From the NCBI GenBank assembly GCA_002842875.1, contig PHEF01000005.1, forward strand, positions 1 to 64,000: a stretch of DNA of 64,000 bases. The letters are read 5' to 3'. Each line of letters starts with the position of its first letter. The stretch's first letter is position 1. The notes under the pieces were generated by a model. That model was not told the DNA's origin. It worked only from the letters and a program-made list of their open reading frames with translations, and made no database searches. A program made the position numbers and the translations under genes. This DNA comes from Alphaproteobacteria bacterium HGW-Alphaproteobacteria-3. GTDB lineage: Bacteria > Pseudomonadota > Alphaproteobacteria > Parvibaculales > Parvibaculaceae. Of the stretch, positions 30,088 through 39,244 are shown one piece after another.

Positions 30088-31373
30088 TGGTTATGCTCTC
30101 CGTTGGAAAGAAGGGAGATGTGGCGGTCGTTCAGCCGGTCAAGGCGCGCGCCCGCGAGGTGAAAACGGCGGAGCAGGTCGATGCGGCGGGAAGAGGCTTC
30201 CGTCCGCGCGCGCTGCGCTTCCGTTACCTCGAGCAGGGTGAAGGCGGTGCCCCCGCGATTGAAACCTTCACGGACCAGCCCGACCGCTCTTTCGAGGCGC
30301 GGAAGAACCTCGGCATCGAGCCGCTTGATTTCATGCGCACTGGCCGACTGCGCGGCGGTCAGCCGGTCGATCTCCCTCTGACGCTTGTTCCGCGCTGCGG
30401 CGACGTCGATTTCCGCTGCCAGCTGTTCGGCCTGGGCGCGTTCGATGTTGCCCCGGTTGGTGTCGTAGACGCCGAGGGGTATCGAGACGCCGAACACGAC
30501 GGCTACGTCGTCATCGGCCGAGAAGTGGCGAAGTCCCGCGCGCAGCGAAACGTCCTGCACGCTGTTGGCCTTTTCGAACCGAAGGCGTGCCGTCGCCGTT
30601 TCGCGCGCCGCCGTCAGGAGCGCAATGTCAGTCGAGTCCGGGTCAAGTTCGCCCTCCATCGAGAGGTGATCGAACCCAGTGTCATCCAAACGGAAATTTC
30701 CGTCTCCTCCCCAATAGGAAGCGAGCGCCGCGCGGGCCGCCCTCGCGGTCATATCCGCCTGCTCACTGTCTATCTGTGCTTGAGCGACCGCAGCAAGGAT
30801 GCGTTCATGTGTGAACTTCGGATCGAGCGCCCGGTTGGCACGACGTTGAAACTCGCGCTCAAGCTGCTGTACCGCGGCGAGATGATCGTCGGCAAGTGTC
30901 GTCGCGATCTGTGCTGCGAGGGCTTCGATCCACGCGCCCTGTACTTCGGCTGCAAGATCGAGAAGGTTGGCGGTTCGCTGCCTTTCAGCCAGAGCCAGTT
31001 CCGCTCCGGCGATATCCGTTCGGGCCTGTCTCTTTCCCCCTCGCTCCCAAAGCTCCTCGTAATAAAGCGTGGTCTGCGTCTCGTCGAAGCGGGAGCGGGT
31101 TCCGGAACCGGCGAAATCCTCCATTTCGATACCGAGCGCCGGATTGGGTCTCGTGTCGGCCTGGTCGAGACCGGCCTCGGCGGCCCGGATACGTGCGGCG
31201 CCGGCTCGCGCCGCAGGATCATGGCCTACGGTGCGCGCGAGTACATCGGACAGGGTGAGGGTTTGGGGCTGTGCGATCGCATCGGTCCCCGGAAAAAGGG
31301 CAAGAATTGCAAGGCCGAGCGGTAATGCAAGCCGGTATAGCGCCAGACGGCGCACATCGCGGATGAGCAGCAT
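30084..31373 (-). CDS. czcC: Metal efflux outer-membrane channel, CzcC type
   Basis: TolC-family outer-membrane factor of 429 residues, the exit duct of the Czc complex. A signal peptide is seen at the start (LYRLALPLGLAILALFPGTDAIAQ). The two internally repeated helical regions are visible, the first with ARTVGHDPAARAGAARIRAAEAGLDQADTRPNPALGIEMED and the second with LRAGLRHFSADDDVAVVFGVSIPLGVYDTNRGNIERAQAE. The CzcC-like element ELWERGGKRQAR is typical of metal efflux channels. It lies 53 bp downstream of the CzcI-like gene, first of the czcCBA set. Confidence 0.88.
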
Positions 31374-31426
31374 GAATTCATCTCACAGGCAGACGTAAAT
31401 TGGCCCACGCCCGAAGACGTGGGAGT

Positions 31427-31822
31427 TCAAATGCTGACCGTGAGATGTTTGGGAGGGCGTTCAGGACCGAGTACCGGCATGCCGGGCGAACTCTGCTCGG
31501 CAGCAATCGCCAACGGGGACTCGTTCCAGTCAATGTGGAGACCGGCACCGCTCAAAATCAGCAGATTTGAATGCCCATCACCCTGGTGGTGGTGCCCGGT
31601 GCTCGCCGAACCATCCAGATCCGCCTCGTCGCCCGCTTCGTCCATTCCGACAACGGCGGCGGTAACCTGATTGACCGGAACGTGGTCGTGCTCGCCCGCA
31701 GCATCCCACTGATGCTCCAGATGATGCATGGCTCGCACGGAAGAAGTGGCCGAAGAAACCGCTATCAGGACCATGCAGAGCATCGCCAAGGCGGTTGAAG
31801 AATGGATTCGGCGCCGGTTCAT
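31427..31822 (-). CDS. Small periplasmic His-rich protein, CzcI-like
   Basis: A 131-residue protein with a signal peptide (IHSSTALAMLCMVLIAVSSATSSVRA) and several His-rich patches: MHHLEHQWDAAGEHDH and STGHHHQGDGHS. The C-terminal half is otherwise low in known motifs. Its place directly upstream of czcCBA matches that of CzcI in the classic czcICBA operon, where CzcI is a small periplasmic protein affecting metal regulation. Sequence identity to CzcI cannot be judged here, so the name is by position, size and metal-ligand content. The ATG at 31822 is chosen because it places the signal peptide first; no strong ribosome binding site is present. Confidence 0.6.
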   Translation of the reverse strand: MNRRRIHSSTALAMLCMVLIAVSSATSSVRAMHHLEHQWDAAGEHDHVPVNQVTAAVVGMDEAGDEADLDGSASTGHHHQGDGHSNLLILSGAGLHIDWNESPLAIAAEQSSPGMPVLGPERPPKHLTVSI

Positions 31823-32029
31823 CGACCGATCATATGGACGAAGTGCATGGATGGCAAGGTTCCGTGACCTGCCATCGATAGCCACGATAAAGGGTTCGGG
31901 CGGTCGAACGTTGCACTTATTCCGGCCCGACGGTCTGTGCACCAAGAGTCCCCGTTGAGCCAAGACCGTATACTAGCGCTTCGGCACAGGGCCGAAGATG
32001 GGTTGGGCGGGACGGCAGGAGGCAAGACC

Positions 32030-32446
32030 ATGTTCACCTCCCCTGCCGAAGCACCTCTCGATGCACCGCATCCTTGGAACAAAGGTCGAGTAGTGGGGCA
32101 GAAGCGTCCGCTGGCTGCAAAACACGTATGGTCGATCAGAATTCGCCTCGAACTGGCTGATGATCGACGTGGCCTCGCTCTGTTCAACCTGGCAATTGAC
32201 AGTAAGTTTAGAGCTTGTGATCTGGTTGCACTAAAAGTGAACGACGTCTTCGTCGGTAGGCAAGTTCGTCAGCGCGCCACCGTTGTCCAGCGGAAGACTG
32301 GCCGACCAGTTCAATTCGAAATTACGGACGTTACACGAGCCGCACTTGAGGGCTGGCTTCAGCATCCGAGTATGTCTTCTACTGAATATCTGTTTCCGTC
32401 CCGGGTCCGTAGCGCACTTCATCTCTCAACGCGTCAATATGCGTGA
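32030..32446 (+). pseudogene. Tyrosine recombinase/integrase, truncated
   Basis: A 138-residue remnant of a short (about 200-residue) phage-type integrase family common in proteobacteria. It begins MFTSPAEAPLDAPHPWNKGRVVGQ with GGAGG upstream. The catalytic domain starts in LALFNLAIDSKFRACDLVALKVNDV, including the first catalytic Arg, and continues through QRKTGRPVQFEITDVTR and YLFPSR. It then stops after LSTRQYA. The C-terminal part with the His-x-x-Arg, His and Tyr residues is missing, so it cannot recombine DNA. This is the only tyrosine-integrase trace in the island. Confidence 0.8.
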
Positions 32447-32609
32447 CGTGAGCAAGAAGGGTTAGAAGCAGCGGCACGACGATGAAGTGACGCACTACAT
32501 CATTCGGAACCGCTGCCCCGAATGCCAATGCCGCTGAACGGAAGACTGCGACGACGATCCAGATCACCCGTCGCATCAGCCTCCAAACGGTGCTGAATAT
32601 CCTGCTCAT
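32379..32609 (-). CDS. Possible small membrane protein
   Basis: A 76-residue frame with a purine-rich GGGGGAGGGGCAC stretch before its ATG and two hydrophobic segments (VIWIVVAVFRSAALAFGAAV and VVRHFIVVPLLLTLLAHV). It overlaps the integrase remnant at the opposite strand. No family is recognised. It could be real or a by-product of the remnant; confidence is low. Confidence 0.35.
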   Translation of the reverse strand: MSRIFSTVWRLMRRVIWIVVAVFRSAALAFGAAVPNDVVRHFIVVPLLLTLLAHVTHIDALRDEVRYGPGTETDIQ

Positions 32610-32918
32610 GTGCCCCTCCCCCGAAATGCCCCACGTGCCGCCAGGTTATCTTATTCAATATACTGACGATCATTCAACCGGATAGCGTCCCTGGGTTGTC
32701 AGGGTCGATTGCATGGGAAGACCCGGTTATTCAACCCTTTGCGTCATTGAGTCTTTTAGCGGGGGTAGGCACCGGTGTGCTGCGGGCGGGACGTCGTGAG
32801 GCTCTGGAGGCTCTATGCTACAGGCTTCCTCGTTCATCCGGCGGATGATCTTTCTCTACTCCTGTCCGAAGCATGACGAGTGTCTTTCGCGTTCGCGCTC
32901 TTTGGTTTGACAACCTCT
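32610..32918. other. Gap inside the island, no gene seen
   Basis: About 310 bp with lower GC content. No coding sequence, RNA gene or strong terminator is recognised. It may be debris from deletion near the integrase remnant. Confidence 0.5.
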
Positions 32919-33620
32919 TCACTCTCCCAGCAATTGAGCCATACGCTTCTGAATGCCAAGATTTTGCCGAAGGGCCTTCTGCAGATTCTTGTTCCCCGGT
33001 TCCTCCTTCAGCATTTTCTTCAGACGCTCAATTTCTTCACCAATATCTTCTTTGAAGCTCCGCGCCTGTTCCCAGATTTTCTTTTCTTCTCTGGTGAAGG
33101 GGCCACGCACCACCGCCTCGCCCGTCCGCATATCGATGTGGATATGGTCGGGATGCGGGTACATTTCTGGCGGCTCGATCCCCAAGCGCTTGCAGCGCGC
33201 AATCTCCTTTTCGGCACTGGCCTTGTACTCAATCACAGTGTTCAGATATTCGTCGTGGAGCGCCTTGTTCTCAGTCTCGACAGTACGCAGCAATTCGGTA
33301 AACATCTTTTGCGAACGTTTGTCACCCTTGGCTGCATTGAGCCCAATGCTGCGCAACACTGCCTCTGCCATTGTGAGCTCGACCGTTCCATCGCCGTCGC
33401 GGATCGTGATCTTTCGATAAGCCTCCTGAAGGGTCACCCGTTTCAGGCGCTCCTCATTGAGCTTCGGGAAATGATCCGGCAGGCGCGACTTCTTAGGTCG
33501 TCCCCGAGGATTGCCCGACACGCCCGGCCGGAAACGTGTTGCAACGGGTGGCCGGCCATAGCCAACCTCATAGGGAACGAGTTGGCCGCCGGCGCCAGAG
33601 CCCTTGTCATCGTTGCTCAT
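32919..33620 (-). CDS. DUF5681 domain-containing protein
   Basis: A 233-residue protein of mobile elements. Residues 15-50 show the family signature: VGYGRPPVATRFRPGVSGNPRGRPKKS. The rest is charged and helical, with a coiled-coil-like C-terminus (EEIERLKKMLKEEPGNKNLQKALRQNLGIQKRMAQL). Genes of this family commonly stand next to ParB-type DNA methylases in prophages and islands, as here (five bases after the methylase stop). The molecular role is unknown; involvement in element maintenance or packaging-like functions is only inference. Confidence 0.85.
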   Translation of the reverse strand: MSNDDKGSGAGGQLVPYEVGYGRPPVATRFRPGVSGNPRGRPKKSRLPDHFPKLNEERLKRVTLQEAYRKITIRDGDGTVELTMAEAVLRSIGLNAAKGDKRSQKMFTELLRTVETENKALHDEYLNTVIEYKASAEKEIARCKRLGIEPPEMYPHPDHIHIDMRTGEAVVRGPFTREEKKIWEQARSFKEDIGEEIERLKKMLKEEPGNKNLQKALRQNLGIQKRMAQLLGE

Positions 33621-33625
33621 TATGC

Positions 33626-34984
33626 TTACTCCACAGCTTCCGATGCCGCGGAGGCCAAGGGTGTCCGAGCCTCCTCCTCGCGCATACGCGCAACATCGCC
33701 GAAGCTCTGGTCCGTGCCGTCCAATACGGCATCGTCATGTGCGAAGGCCTGCCAGCGCTTCACAATGCGGTCGACATAGATCGGATCAAGCTCCACCAGT
33801 CTCGCGCGGCGCCCGGTCTTGTGCGCGGCAATCAGGGTCGAGCCACTGCCGCCAAAGGCATCAAGCACAATCTCGCCCCGCTTCGAGACGTCCTTTATCG
33901 CATCGACAATCATGGCGACCGGCTTCACGGTCGGATGGAGCGCCAGTTCTTCCATCCGACCGGCCCGCATCGTGTTGACGCCTCGATATTCCCAGACGTT
34001 GGTGCGGTAGCGGCCATGCTGGCCGAGACCGAAACTGTTGATATGAGGAGCCGTCCCCTTCTTGAACGCGAATACCAACTCGTGCCGCGAACGGTAGAAA
34101 GCCCCCATGCCGCCATTGTCTTTCGCCCAGACACAAAGGTTCTTGAGTTCGGTATAGACCGCCTCCCCCGCCTCCATCATCTCGCCTATATGGCGCCAGT
34201 CCATGCAGATGAAATGAATCGAGCCATCGAGGCTGTGATCGACCAAGTTGCGGAACGCATTCTCGAGGAAGCTCGCGAACTCGCCCCGCGTCATCTCGCC
34301 GGATGCCATCAGGAACTCGCGATGTTTAACGGCGCCCAATCCGCTCACATGGCCATCGATGGGCACATTGTATGGCGGGTCCGTGAAGACCATCCGCGCC
34401 CGCTCCTTGCCCATCAGGCGATGGAAGCTCTGAGGCTCAAGCGCGCTGCCACAGATCGGGCGATGGGGCCCGAGTTGCCAGATGTCTCCCACTCTCGAGA
34501 CAGGGGGTGCCCCGTCATCCTCAGGCAGAAGGTCAGCCGCCGGGTCCCCCGCCTCTTCCGGGTTCAACCCTTCGATCAGGCTGTCGATCTCCGGGATCGA
34601 GAACCCCGTCACCCCGATATCGAAGTCGAGATCGATCTCGAGTAGCGCTTGCAGCTCTTCCCCGAGCAGCTCCTCGTCCCAGCCCGCATTGAGCGCGAGC
34701 TTGTTGTCGGCCAGCACATAGGCGCGCTTCTGCGCCGGGGTCATGTTTTCCAACCGCACACAAGGAACCTCCCGCATATTGAGTGAACGCGCTGCCGCCA
34801 CCCGTCCATGCCCTGCGAGGATCGTGTTCTCCCGATCGATCAGCACTGGACTGGTGAAGCCAAAGGTTCGGATGCTCTCGGCGATCTCGCCGATCTGTTT
34901 CCTGGAATGGGTTCGCGCGTTGCGCGCCCAGGGTTTCAGGGCCGTCACCGGCATTTGTTCGATTTTCAGCTCTGTCGCATGCAT
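33626..34984 (-). CDS. ParB-domain DNA methyltransferase
   Basis: DNA methylase of 452 residues. Residues 1-100 form a ParB/sulfiredoxin-like N-terminal domain (VTALKPWARNARTHSRKQIGEIAESIRTFGFTSPVLID, then ILAGHGRVAAARSL). The methylase domain follows with the catalytic DPPYN at about residue 202, and the SAM-binding motif FGGSGST lies much later. This order marks the beta class, which methylates adenine N6 or cytosine N4. ATG 34984 has GAGGG eight bases upstream. It is divergent from the XRE-ImmA pair and co-directional with DUF5681. No matching endonuclease is adjacent, so it is an orphan, as often in phages. Its target sequence is unknown. Confidence 0.88.
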   Translation of the reverse strand: MHATELKIEQMPVTALKPWARNARTHSRKQIGEIAESIRTFGFTSPVLIDRENTILAGHGRVAAARSLNMREVPCVRLENMTPAQKRAYVLADNKLALNAGWDEELLGEELQALLEIDLDFDIGVTGFSIPEIDSLIEGLNPEEAGDPAADLLPEDDGAPPVSRVGDIWQLGPHRPICGSALEPQSFHRLMGKERARMVFTDPPYNVPIDGHVSGLGAVKHREFLMASGEMTRGEFASFLENAFRNLVDHSLDGSIHFICMDWRHIGEMMEAGEAVYTELKNLCVWAKDNGGMGAFYRSRHELVFAFKKGTAPHINSFGLGQHGRYRTNVWEYRGVNTMRAGRMEELALHPTVKPVAMIVDAIKDVSKRGEIVLDAFGGSGSTLIAAHKTGRRARLVELDPIYVDRIVKRWQAFAHDDAVLDGTDQSFGDVARMREEEARTPLASAASEAVE

Positions 34985-35010
34985 TACAGTCACCCTCGAC
35001 TTGCGGTATC

Positions 35011-35039
35011 CAATTCCGTAATATGTAGAAAACGAATTG
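35011..35039. promoter_or_regulatory. Inverted repeat in the divergent XRE/methylase promoter
   Basis: CAATTC (35011) and GAATTG (35034) form a perfect 6-bp inverted repeat with 17 bases between, in an AT-rich stretch between the divergent genes. It could be the operator of the linked XRE regulator; weak evidence. Confidence 0.35.
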
Positions 35040-35113
35040 CTCAAGTCAATGGCTGTGGTATGATATCGGCAATTCAAGAAAACGTGCCGGTGCCTGCGGG
35101 AAAGGGAGAGCCC

Positions 35114-35455
35114 ATGAGCCTTGCCGACAAGATCCACGCCTTGCGTCTGGAAAAAAATCAATCATTACAAGATGTTGCGGACGTCGTCGGGGTCTCGAAG
35201 GCGCATATCTGGCAGATCGAGAAGAACCGCGCCGACAATCCGTCGATGGGGCTCGTCACCAGGCTTGCAGATCACTTCGGAGTGACGGTCGCGTGGCTTG
35301 TCAGCGAGGATTTCACGGCAGATGCGACTGATTCCGCCCTTGCCCGCATGTTCCGCCAGGCGCACGAGCTCGACCCGCAGGACATCACGCTCCTCGATGA
35401 TATGCTTCAATCCCTGTTGAAGCGCCGAAAGTCTCTCGATGGTCCTTCGCCTTGA
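35114..35455 (+). CDS. XRE family transcriptional regulator
   Basis: A 113-residue repressor-like protein. The Cro/CI-type helix-turn-helix covers residues 5-60: IHALRLEKNQSLQDVADVVGVSKAHIWQIEKNRA, followed by TRLADHFGVTVAWLV. ATG 35114 follows AAAGGGAGAG. Its 3' end overlaps the ImmA/IrrE peptidase gene by 17 bp, so the two form one translation unit. In mobile elements such pairs control the lytic or transfer switch, the peptidase cleaving the repressor after DNA damage. That role here is inferred from the pair. Confidence 0.88.
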   Translation: MSLADKIHALRLEKNQSLQDVADVVGVSKAHIWQIEKNRADNPSMGLVTRLADHFGVTVAWLVSEDFTADATDSALARMFRQAHELDPQDITLLDDMLQSLLKRRKSLDGPSP

Positions 35456-36248
35456 TCGTATCGCCATTGAGGAGGAGGCCGAGGCATCGGGCGGGGATCC
35501 CGAGCGCATGGCGAATGCGATCCTCGATCAGATGCCGAGTTTTTTCGGGCCGGTCCCTGTCCATCCCATTGCACGGGCACTCGATATTCTCGAGATTCGG
35601 GAAGAGCCACTCGCAAGCCTTGAAGGCGCACTCGTCATAACGCCGGGCAAGGGCTATGGCGCAATCCTGCTGAATTCCAACTCGACCCCGCAGAGACGCA
35701 AGTACACGCTCGGCCACGAACTTTGCCACTTTCTGCATCCCTGGCATCGGCCGGCGACGCCGGAACGCTTCAACTGCACATCGCGCGACATGCAGGAGCT
35801 GGGTGGTTCTGACCAGCATGCGATACAGGAATCGCAGGCCAACCGCTTTGCAATCGAGCTGCTCGCGCCGCGGCGATTTCTGAGCTTCTATCTCCATGGC
35901 GGCCCAGATATCGCGATCGTCAATGACATGGCCCGGCGTTTTGATATCAGCAAGGCCGCGGCCGCACGCCGATATGCCGAGATTCACGACGAAGACCTCA
36001 CCGTGGTGTTCAGCAGGCACGGCGTCATCGACTACGCCGTCAAGCCGCCCTCTCCACCGAACTCCACGCTATGGCGTGGGAAGGCACTTCCGATCGAGAT
36101 CAAACAACGACCGGGCCAAGCTTCTCAGTGGATTGATGCCGATCCGGTCGACTGGAATGTCCGCATAGGCCGAAGTGTCCGTATACAGACGCTCCAGCAG
36201 AAAGACGGCTATGCGATGACGCTCGTACATGCCCAGAGTAGTCGGTGA
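35439..36248 (+). CDS. ImmA/IrrE family metallo-endopeptidase
   Basis: Zinc peptidase of 269 residues. The motif HELCH in RRKYTLGHELCHFLHP (near residue 92) gives the HExxH zinc site, and QESQANRFAIELLAPRRFL carries the downstream Glu ligand. Residues 150-200 are helical (NDMARRFDISKAAAARRYAEIH), like the family's substrate-binding part. The C-terminal 70 residues are extended and may sense the signal. It overlaps the XRE gene by 17 bp. The predicted role is cleavage or inactivation of the linked repressor under stress; no data in the sequence show the trigger. Confidence 0.88.
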   Translation: MVLRLDRIAIEEEAEASGGDPERMANAILDQMPSFFGPVPVHPIARALDILEIREEPLASLEGALVITPGKGYGAILLNSNSTPQRRKYTLGHELCHFLHPWHRPATPERFNCTSRDMQELGGSDQHAIQESQANRFAIELLAPRRFLSFYLHGGPDIAIVNDMARRFDISKAAAARRYAEIHDEDLTVVFSRHGVIDYAVKPPSPPNSTLWRGKALPIEIKQRPGQASQWIDADPVDWNVRIGRSVRIQTLQQKDGYAMTLVHAQSSR

Positions 36249-36489
36249 TATAGGAAATGCCTTTTTGATCTTAGGCATTGTGGAAGTGATGCTGGACGCG
36301 AAGCAGCGTTACGGCACTCCGCTCACCACCGAACGCTTGTTCGGATGGCACGCAGCGCTGTCGCAGCGGCTTGAATCGGCTCGCCCTATCGACTCGAAGC
36401 GGGCCTCGGGACTCGTGAGTGTTGAATGGCTCTTACGGCAGAGAAATCACCCCACCCTAAACACCTTCATCACCTCATCGCCTAGGTGA
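36229..36489 (+). pseudogene. Fic family protein remnant
   Basis: An 86-residue frame whose middle (NAFLILGIVEVMLDAKQRYGTPLTTERLFGWHAALS) matches the DUF4172/Fic N-terminal region, in which the pattern LFGWHAALFPTG is typical. The region before GDIG is missing and the Fic catalytic motif HPFxDGNGR is absent; instead the frame ends in sequence antisense to the mod gene. It is a short leftover of an AMP-transferase gene, overlapping the ImmA/IrrE end by 20 bp. Confidence 0.6.
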
Positions 36490-39236
36490 TTGATGACCTT
36501 GACCGCAATGCGTCCCGATTTCGGTTTGTCGAAGGGCCGTGAGGTGTCGCTGTTGAGCGTGGCCCAGGCGTCGGCGTCGATTTCGGCTTTCAGCGTCGTC
36601 TTCAGCGCGTTGTAGGGATCGTTGGCGCCGAGGAAGTAGGCGTGGCGGACGAAGAAACTTTCCTCATTGTAGTCGGTGTCGACGAACCAGCAGGCAATGC
36701 CGTCGGCACCGTCGCTGACGACTTCGCCGGTCTGGGGCTTGAAGACGTCGACGCCGTTGACCTTGACGCGCATCCGGCCGTCCTTCTCCTCGATGAGATC
36801 GATATCGGGCTCGCCGAAGATCACGAAGAGATTGCCCTTGCCGGTGTTCTTGAGGTCGTCGGCCATGTGGAGGTCGGCATTCATGCGGGCCTTCAGCACC
36901 GGCAGGCGGCCGAGCTTGGCGAATTCGGTCGTGTGCGCCTCGTAGTTGAAGGCGCAGGCGATCAGCACGTCGAAACCGGCATCGCCCGCCTCGCGGGCGG
37001 CGGAGACGAGATCGGCGCGCTGCACAGTGCCGAATTCGGGGCCGATGAAGATGGCAGCCCTTTTTTCTGCGTCACCTTCCATGTAGCGGCCCTCGGCGCA
37101 GACGAGGTCGCCCGGCCAGGGCGTCAGCGCGGTGAAGACGATCCGGTCGTCCTTGTGCGCCTGCTGCACGCCGGCGGTCTTCAGGTTTTCGAGGATCATC
37201 TGCGGGAAGGATTGCTTGGCGCCATATTCGGCCCCCTCCTCCTTCATGCCGTCGATCAGCTCGTCATTCTCGTCGACGCCAAGAATGCGATGCGGACTGA
37301 GGCTTTCGACCGTGAAGGGCCCGGCGACGCGCACGGCCTTCTTGTTCTCGTAGGGCTTGTCATAGAGATATTCGAAGTCCGCCTTGGCGGCGATGGAGGC
37401 GTCGATTTCCTTCTGCCGGGCGATGCGGGCCTGCCACCAGTCAGCATGAAGCTTCTGCGCTTCGTTCGGCCAGTCCTTGCCCGCCTCGCGGGGAATTTCC
37501 CACTCTTCCCATTTCTCCCTCAGCGCGGCATTGAGCTTTCCGCGCAGCGGCTCCAGTTTTTCCTGCCACTTGTCCCAGATGACATCGATCTCGGCATTGT
37601 TGGCGATGGAACTCAGCATGATATGCGGCACGCGCTCATAGACGAAGCCGTGGCGGATATCGCCGCGCACGGGGCTTGAGCTTGGCGCCGTCTGCGTCAC
37701 CTCACCTTCCTTCAACTGGCCTTCGCGGGAATCCGCCAGCAGGTAATAGGGATAGCGCGCGCCCATGATGCGGGCGCGGGCCAGCGCCAGCGCCACGCGC
37801 GATGTGTCGATGGTGATCCAGCGGCGGCCCCATTGCTCGGCGACGAAGGCAGCCGTACCCGAGCCGCAGGTAGGATCGAGCACAAGGTCACCCGGATCGG
37901 TAGCTAACAGAACTGCCCTCTGAACCACATCAGGAGCGGTTTGAACGACATACACTTTCTCCCCGGTGAACCCCCGTTGTCCGCCGCTTGCCCAAAAGTT
38001 ATCAATTGAAGTTTGTCCAAAATCCTTCAGAAACATTTTGTATTCAATACGATTGCCAATGGCCAAAACACGATTTGCTGCAATTAAACGCCGCCGCCCT
38101 TCCGAATGAGTCTTCCAGTGAGAGTTGGAGGGGAGAGGAAACTTCCTTCCGTGAAACTCGAAAGGCTCACTATCTTTCGACGAGCCGCCAGATATCAGCG
38201 GCGTTCCATCCAGAATTTTGGCCTGCGCTGAAATGATCGCTGGATTACCGCGCTCCGCAGCATTCATCGGCCTTACAGACCAATCTTGTTCTTCGAGAAG
38301 TGTATATCCAGTTGCGCCGGCCTCGCCCGGCACCTTCTCGCGATACAGTTGACGATATTTGAGACTCTCACGGCTTTTTGCGTACCAAAGAAGGTGGTCA
38401 TAGGCAGAGGAAAGAAATTTGGATGACTGCAACCCTGTTGTATTGAACCTAATCATTGAGACAAAATTGCCGTCTCCAAAAACCTCATCCATCACTGCCC
38501 GCACGCGATGCACATTCTCATCGCCGATCTGAACGAAGATCGATCCTGACTCCGTGAGAAGATCGCGCGCAACGGTCAGGCGGTCACGCAGATAAGTGAG
38601 ATAGGAGTGAATGCCGTCACGCCAGGTGTCGCGAAAGGCCTTCACCTGTTCCGGCTCGCGCGTGATGTTGCAGGCATTGCCGTCCTTCACATCGCGGCTG
38701 GTGGTCGACCACTGGAAGTTCGAATTGAACTTGATGCCATAGGGCGGGTCGAAATAGATGCACTGCACGCGGCCCCGAAGCCCCTCACGCTCGGCAAGGC
38801 TCGCCATGACCTGCAACGAGTCCCCCAGGATCATGCGGTTCGACCAGTTCTGGTCATGCTGATAGAACTCGGTCTTGTCGACGCCCTTGGGGATGCCGTT
38901 GAAATCCGAAAAGAGATCGGGCGTTTCCAACCCCTCGTCGTGCGCCCGCTCCCTGGTCTGGCGCAGCAGATCGTCGATCAGCGCCTTCGGATGAACCTTT
39001 TCCTGGATGTAGAGCGGCGGGGCATGGACGATGAGGTCGCTCCAGTCCTGCTCGTCCTTGCCGCGCCAGACAAGCTGCGGATCGAGATCGGTGTTGCGCG
39101 GATAGCGGAGCTTCTTCGGGTTCTGCTGCTCCTTTTCGAGCACGGACTGGAACTCCGCCGTCGGAATATTCTTCCGCTTCGCCTCTTCATGCGTCAGCGT
39201 CTCGACGGATTTCGGTGTCTTGGGTTTCTTCGCCAT
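36447..39236 (-). CDS. Type III restriction-modification DNA methyltransferase (Mod)
   Basis: Site-specific adenine methyltransferase of 929 residues, longer than the 600-700 of classical Mod. The order is N-terminal 120 charged residues, then the catalytic YFDPPYGIKFNSNFQ near residue 160, and the SAM-binding DPTCGSGTAAFVAEQWGRRWITIDTSRVAL near residue 475. DPPY-before-FxGxG marks the beta class, as in type III enzymes. The C-terminal 400 residues, including VNGVDVFKPQTGEV, are shared with the long Mod proteins that pair with Res helicases of about 1000 residues. ATG 39236 has GAGGA seven bases upstream. It is last in the res-ASCH-mod operon, nine bases after the ASCH gene. Confidence 0.88.
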   Translation of the reverse strand: MAKKPKTPKSVETLTHEEAKRKNIPTAEFQSVLEKEQQNPKKLRYPRNTDLDPQLVWRGKDEQDWSDLIVHAPPLYIQEKVHPKALIDDLLRQTRERAHDEGLETPDLFSDFNGIPKGVDKTEFYQHDQNWSNRMILGDSLQVMASLAEREGLRGRVQCIYFDPPYGIKFNSNFQWSTTSRDVKDGNACNITREPEQVKAFRDTWRDGIHSYLTYLRDRLTVARDLLTESGSIFVQIGDENVHRVRAVMDEVFGDGNFVSMIRFNTTGLQSSKFLSSAYDHLLWYAKSRESLKYRQLYREKVPGEAGATGYTLLEEQDWSVRPMNAAERGNPAIISAQAKILDGTPLISGGSSKDSEPFEFHGRKFPLPSNSHWKTHSEGRRRLIAANRVLAIGNRIEYKMFLKDFGQTSIDNFWASGGQRGFTGEKVYVVQTAPDVVQRAVLLATDPGDLVLDPTCGSGTAAFVAEQWGRRWITIDTSRVALALARARIMGARYPYYLLADSREGQLKEGEVTQTAPSSSPVRGDIRHGFVYERVPHIMLSSIANNAEIDVIWDKWQEKLEPLRGKLNAALREKWEEWEIPREAGKDWPNEAQKLHADWWQARIARQKEIDASIAAKADFEYLYDKPYENKKAVRVAGPFTVESLSPHRILGVDENDELIDGMKEEGAEYGAKQSFPQMILENLKTAGVQQAHKDDRIVFTALTPWPGDLVCAEGRYMEGDAEKRAAIFIGPEFGTVQRADLVSAAREAGDAGFDVLIACAFNYEAHTTEFAKLGRLPVLKARMNADLHMADDLKNTGKGNLFVIFGEPDIDLIEEKDGRMRVKVNGVDVFKPQTGEVVSDGADGIACWFVDTDYNEESFFVRHAYFLGANDPYNALKTTLKAEIDADAWATLNSDTSRPFDKPKSGRIAVKVINHLGDEVMKVFRVG

Positions 39237-39244
39237 TGTTTTCC

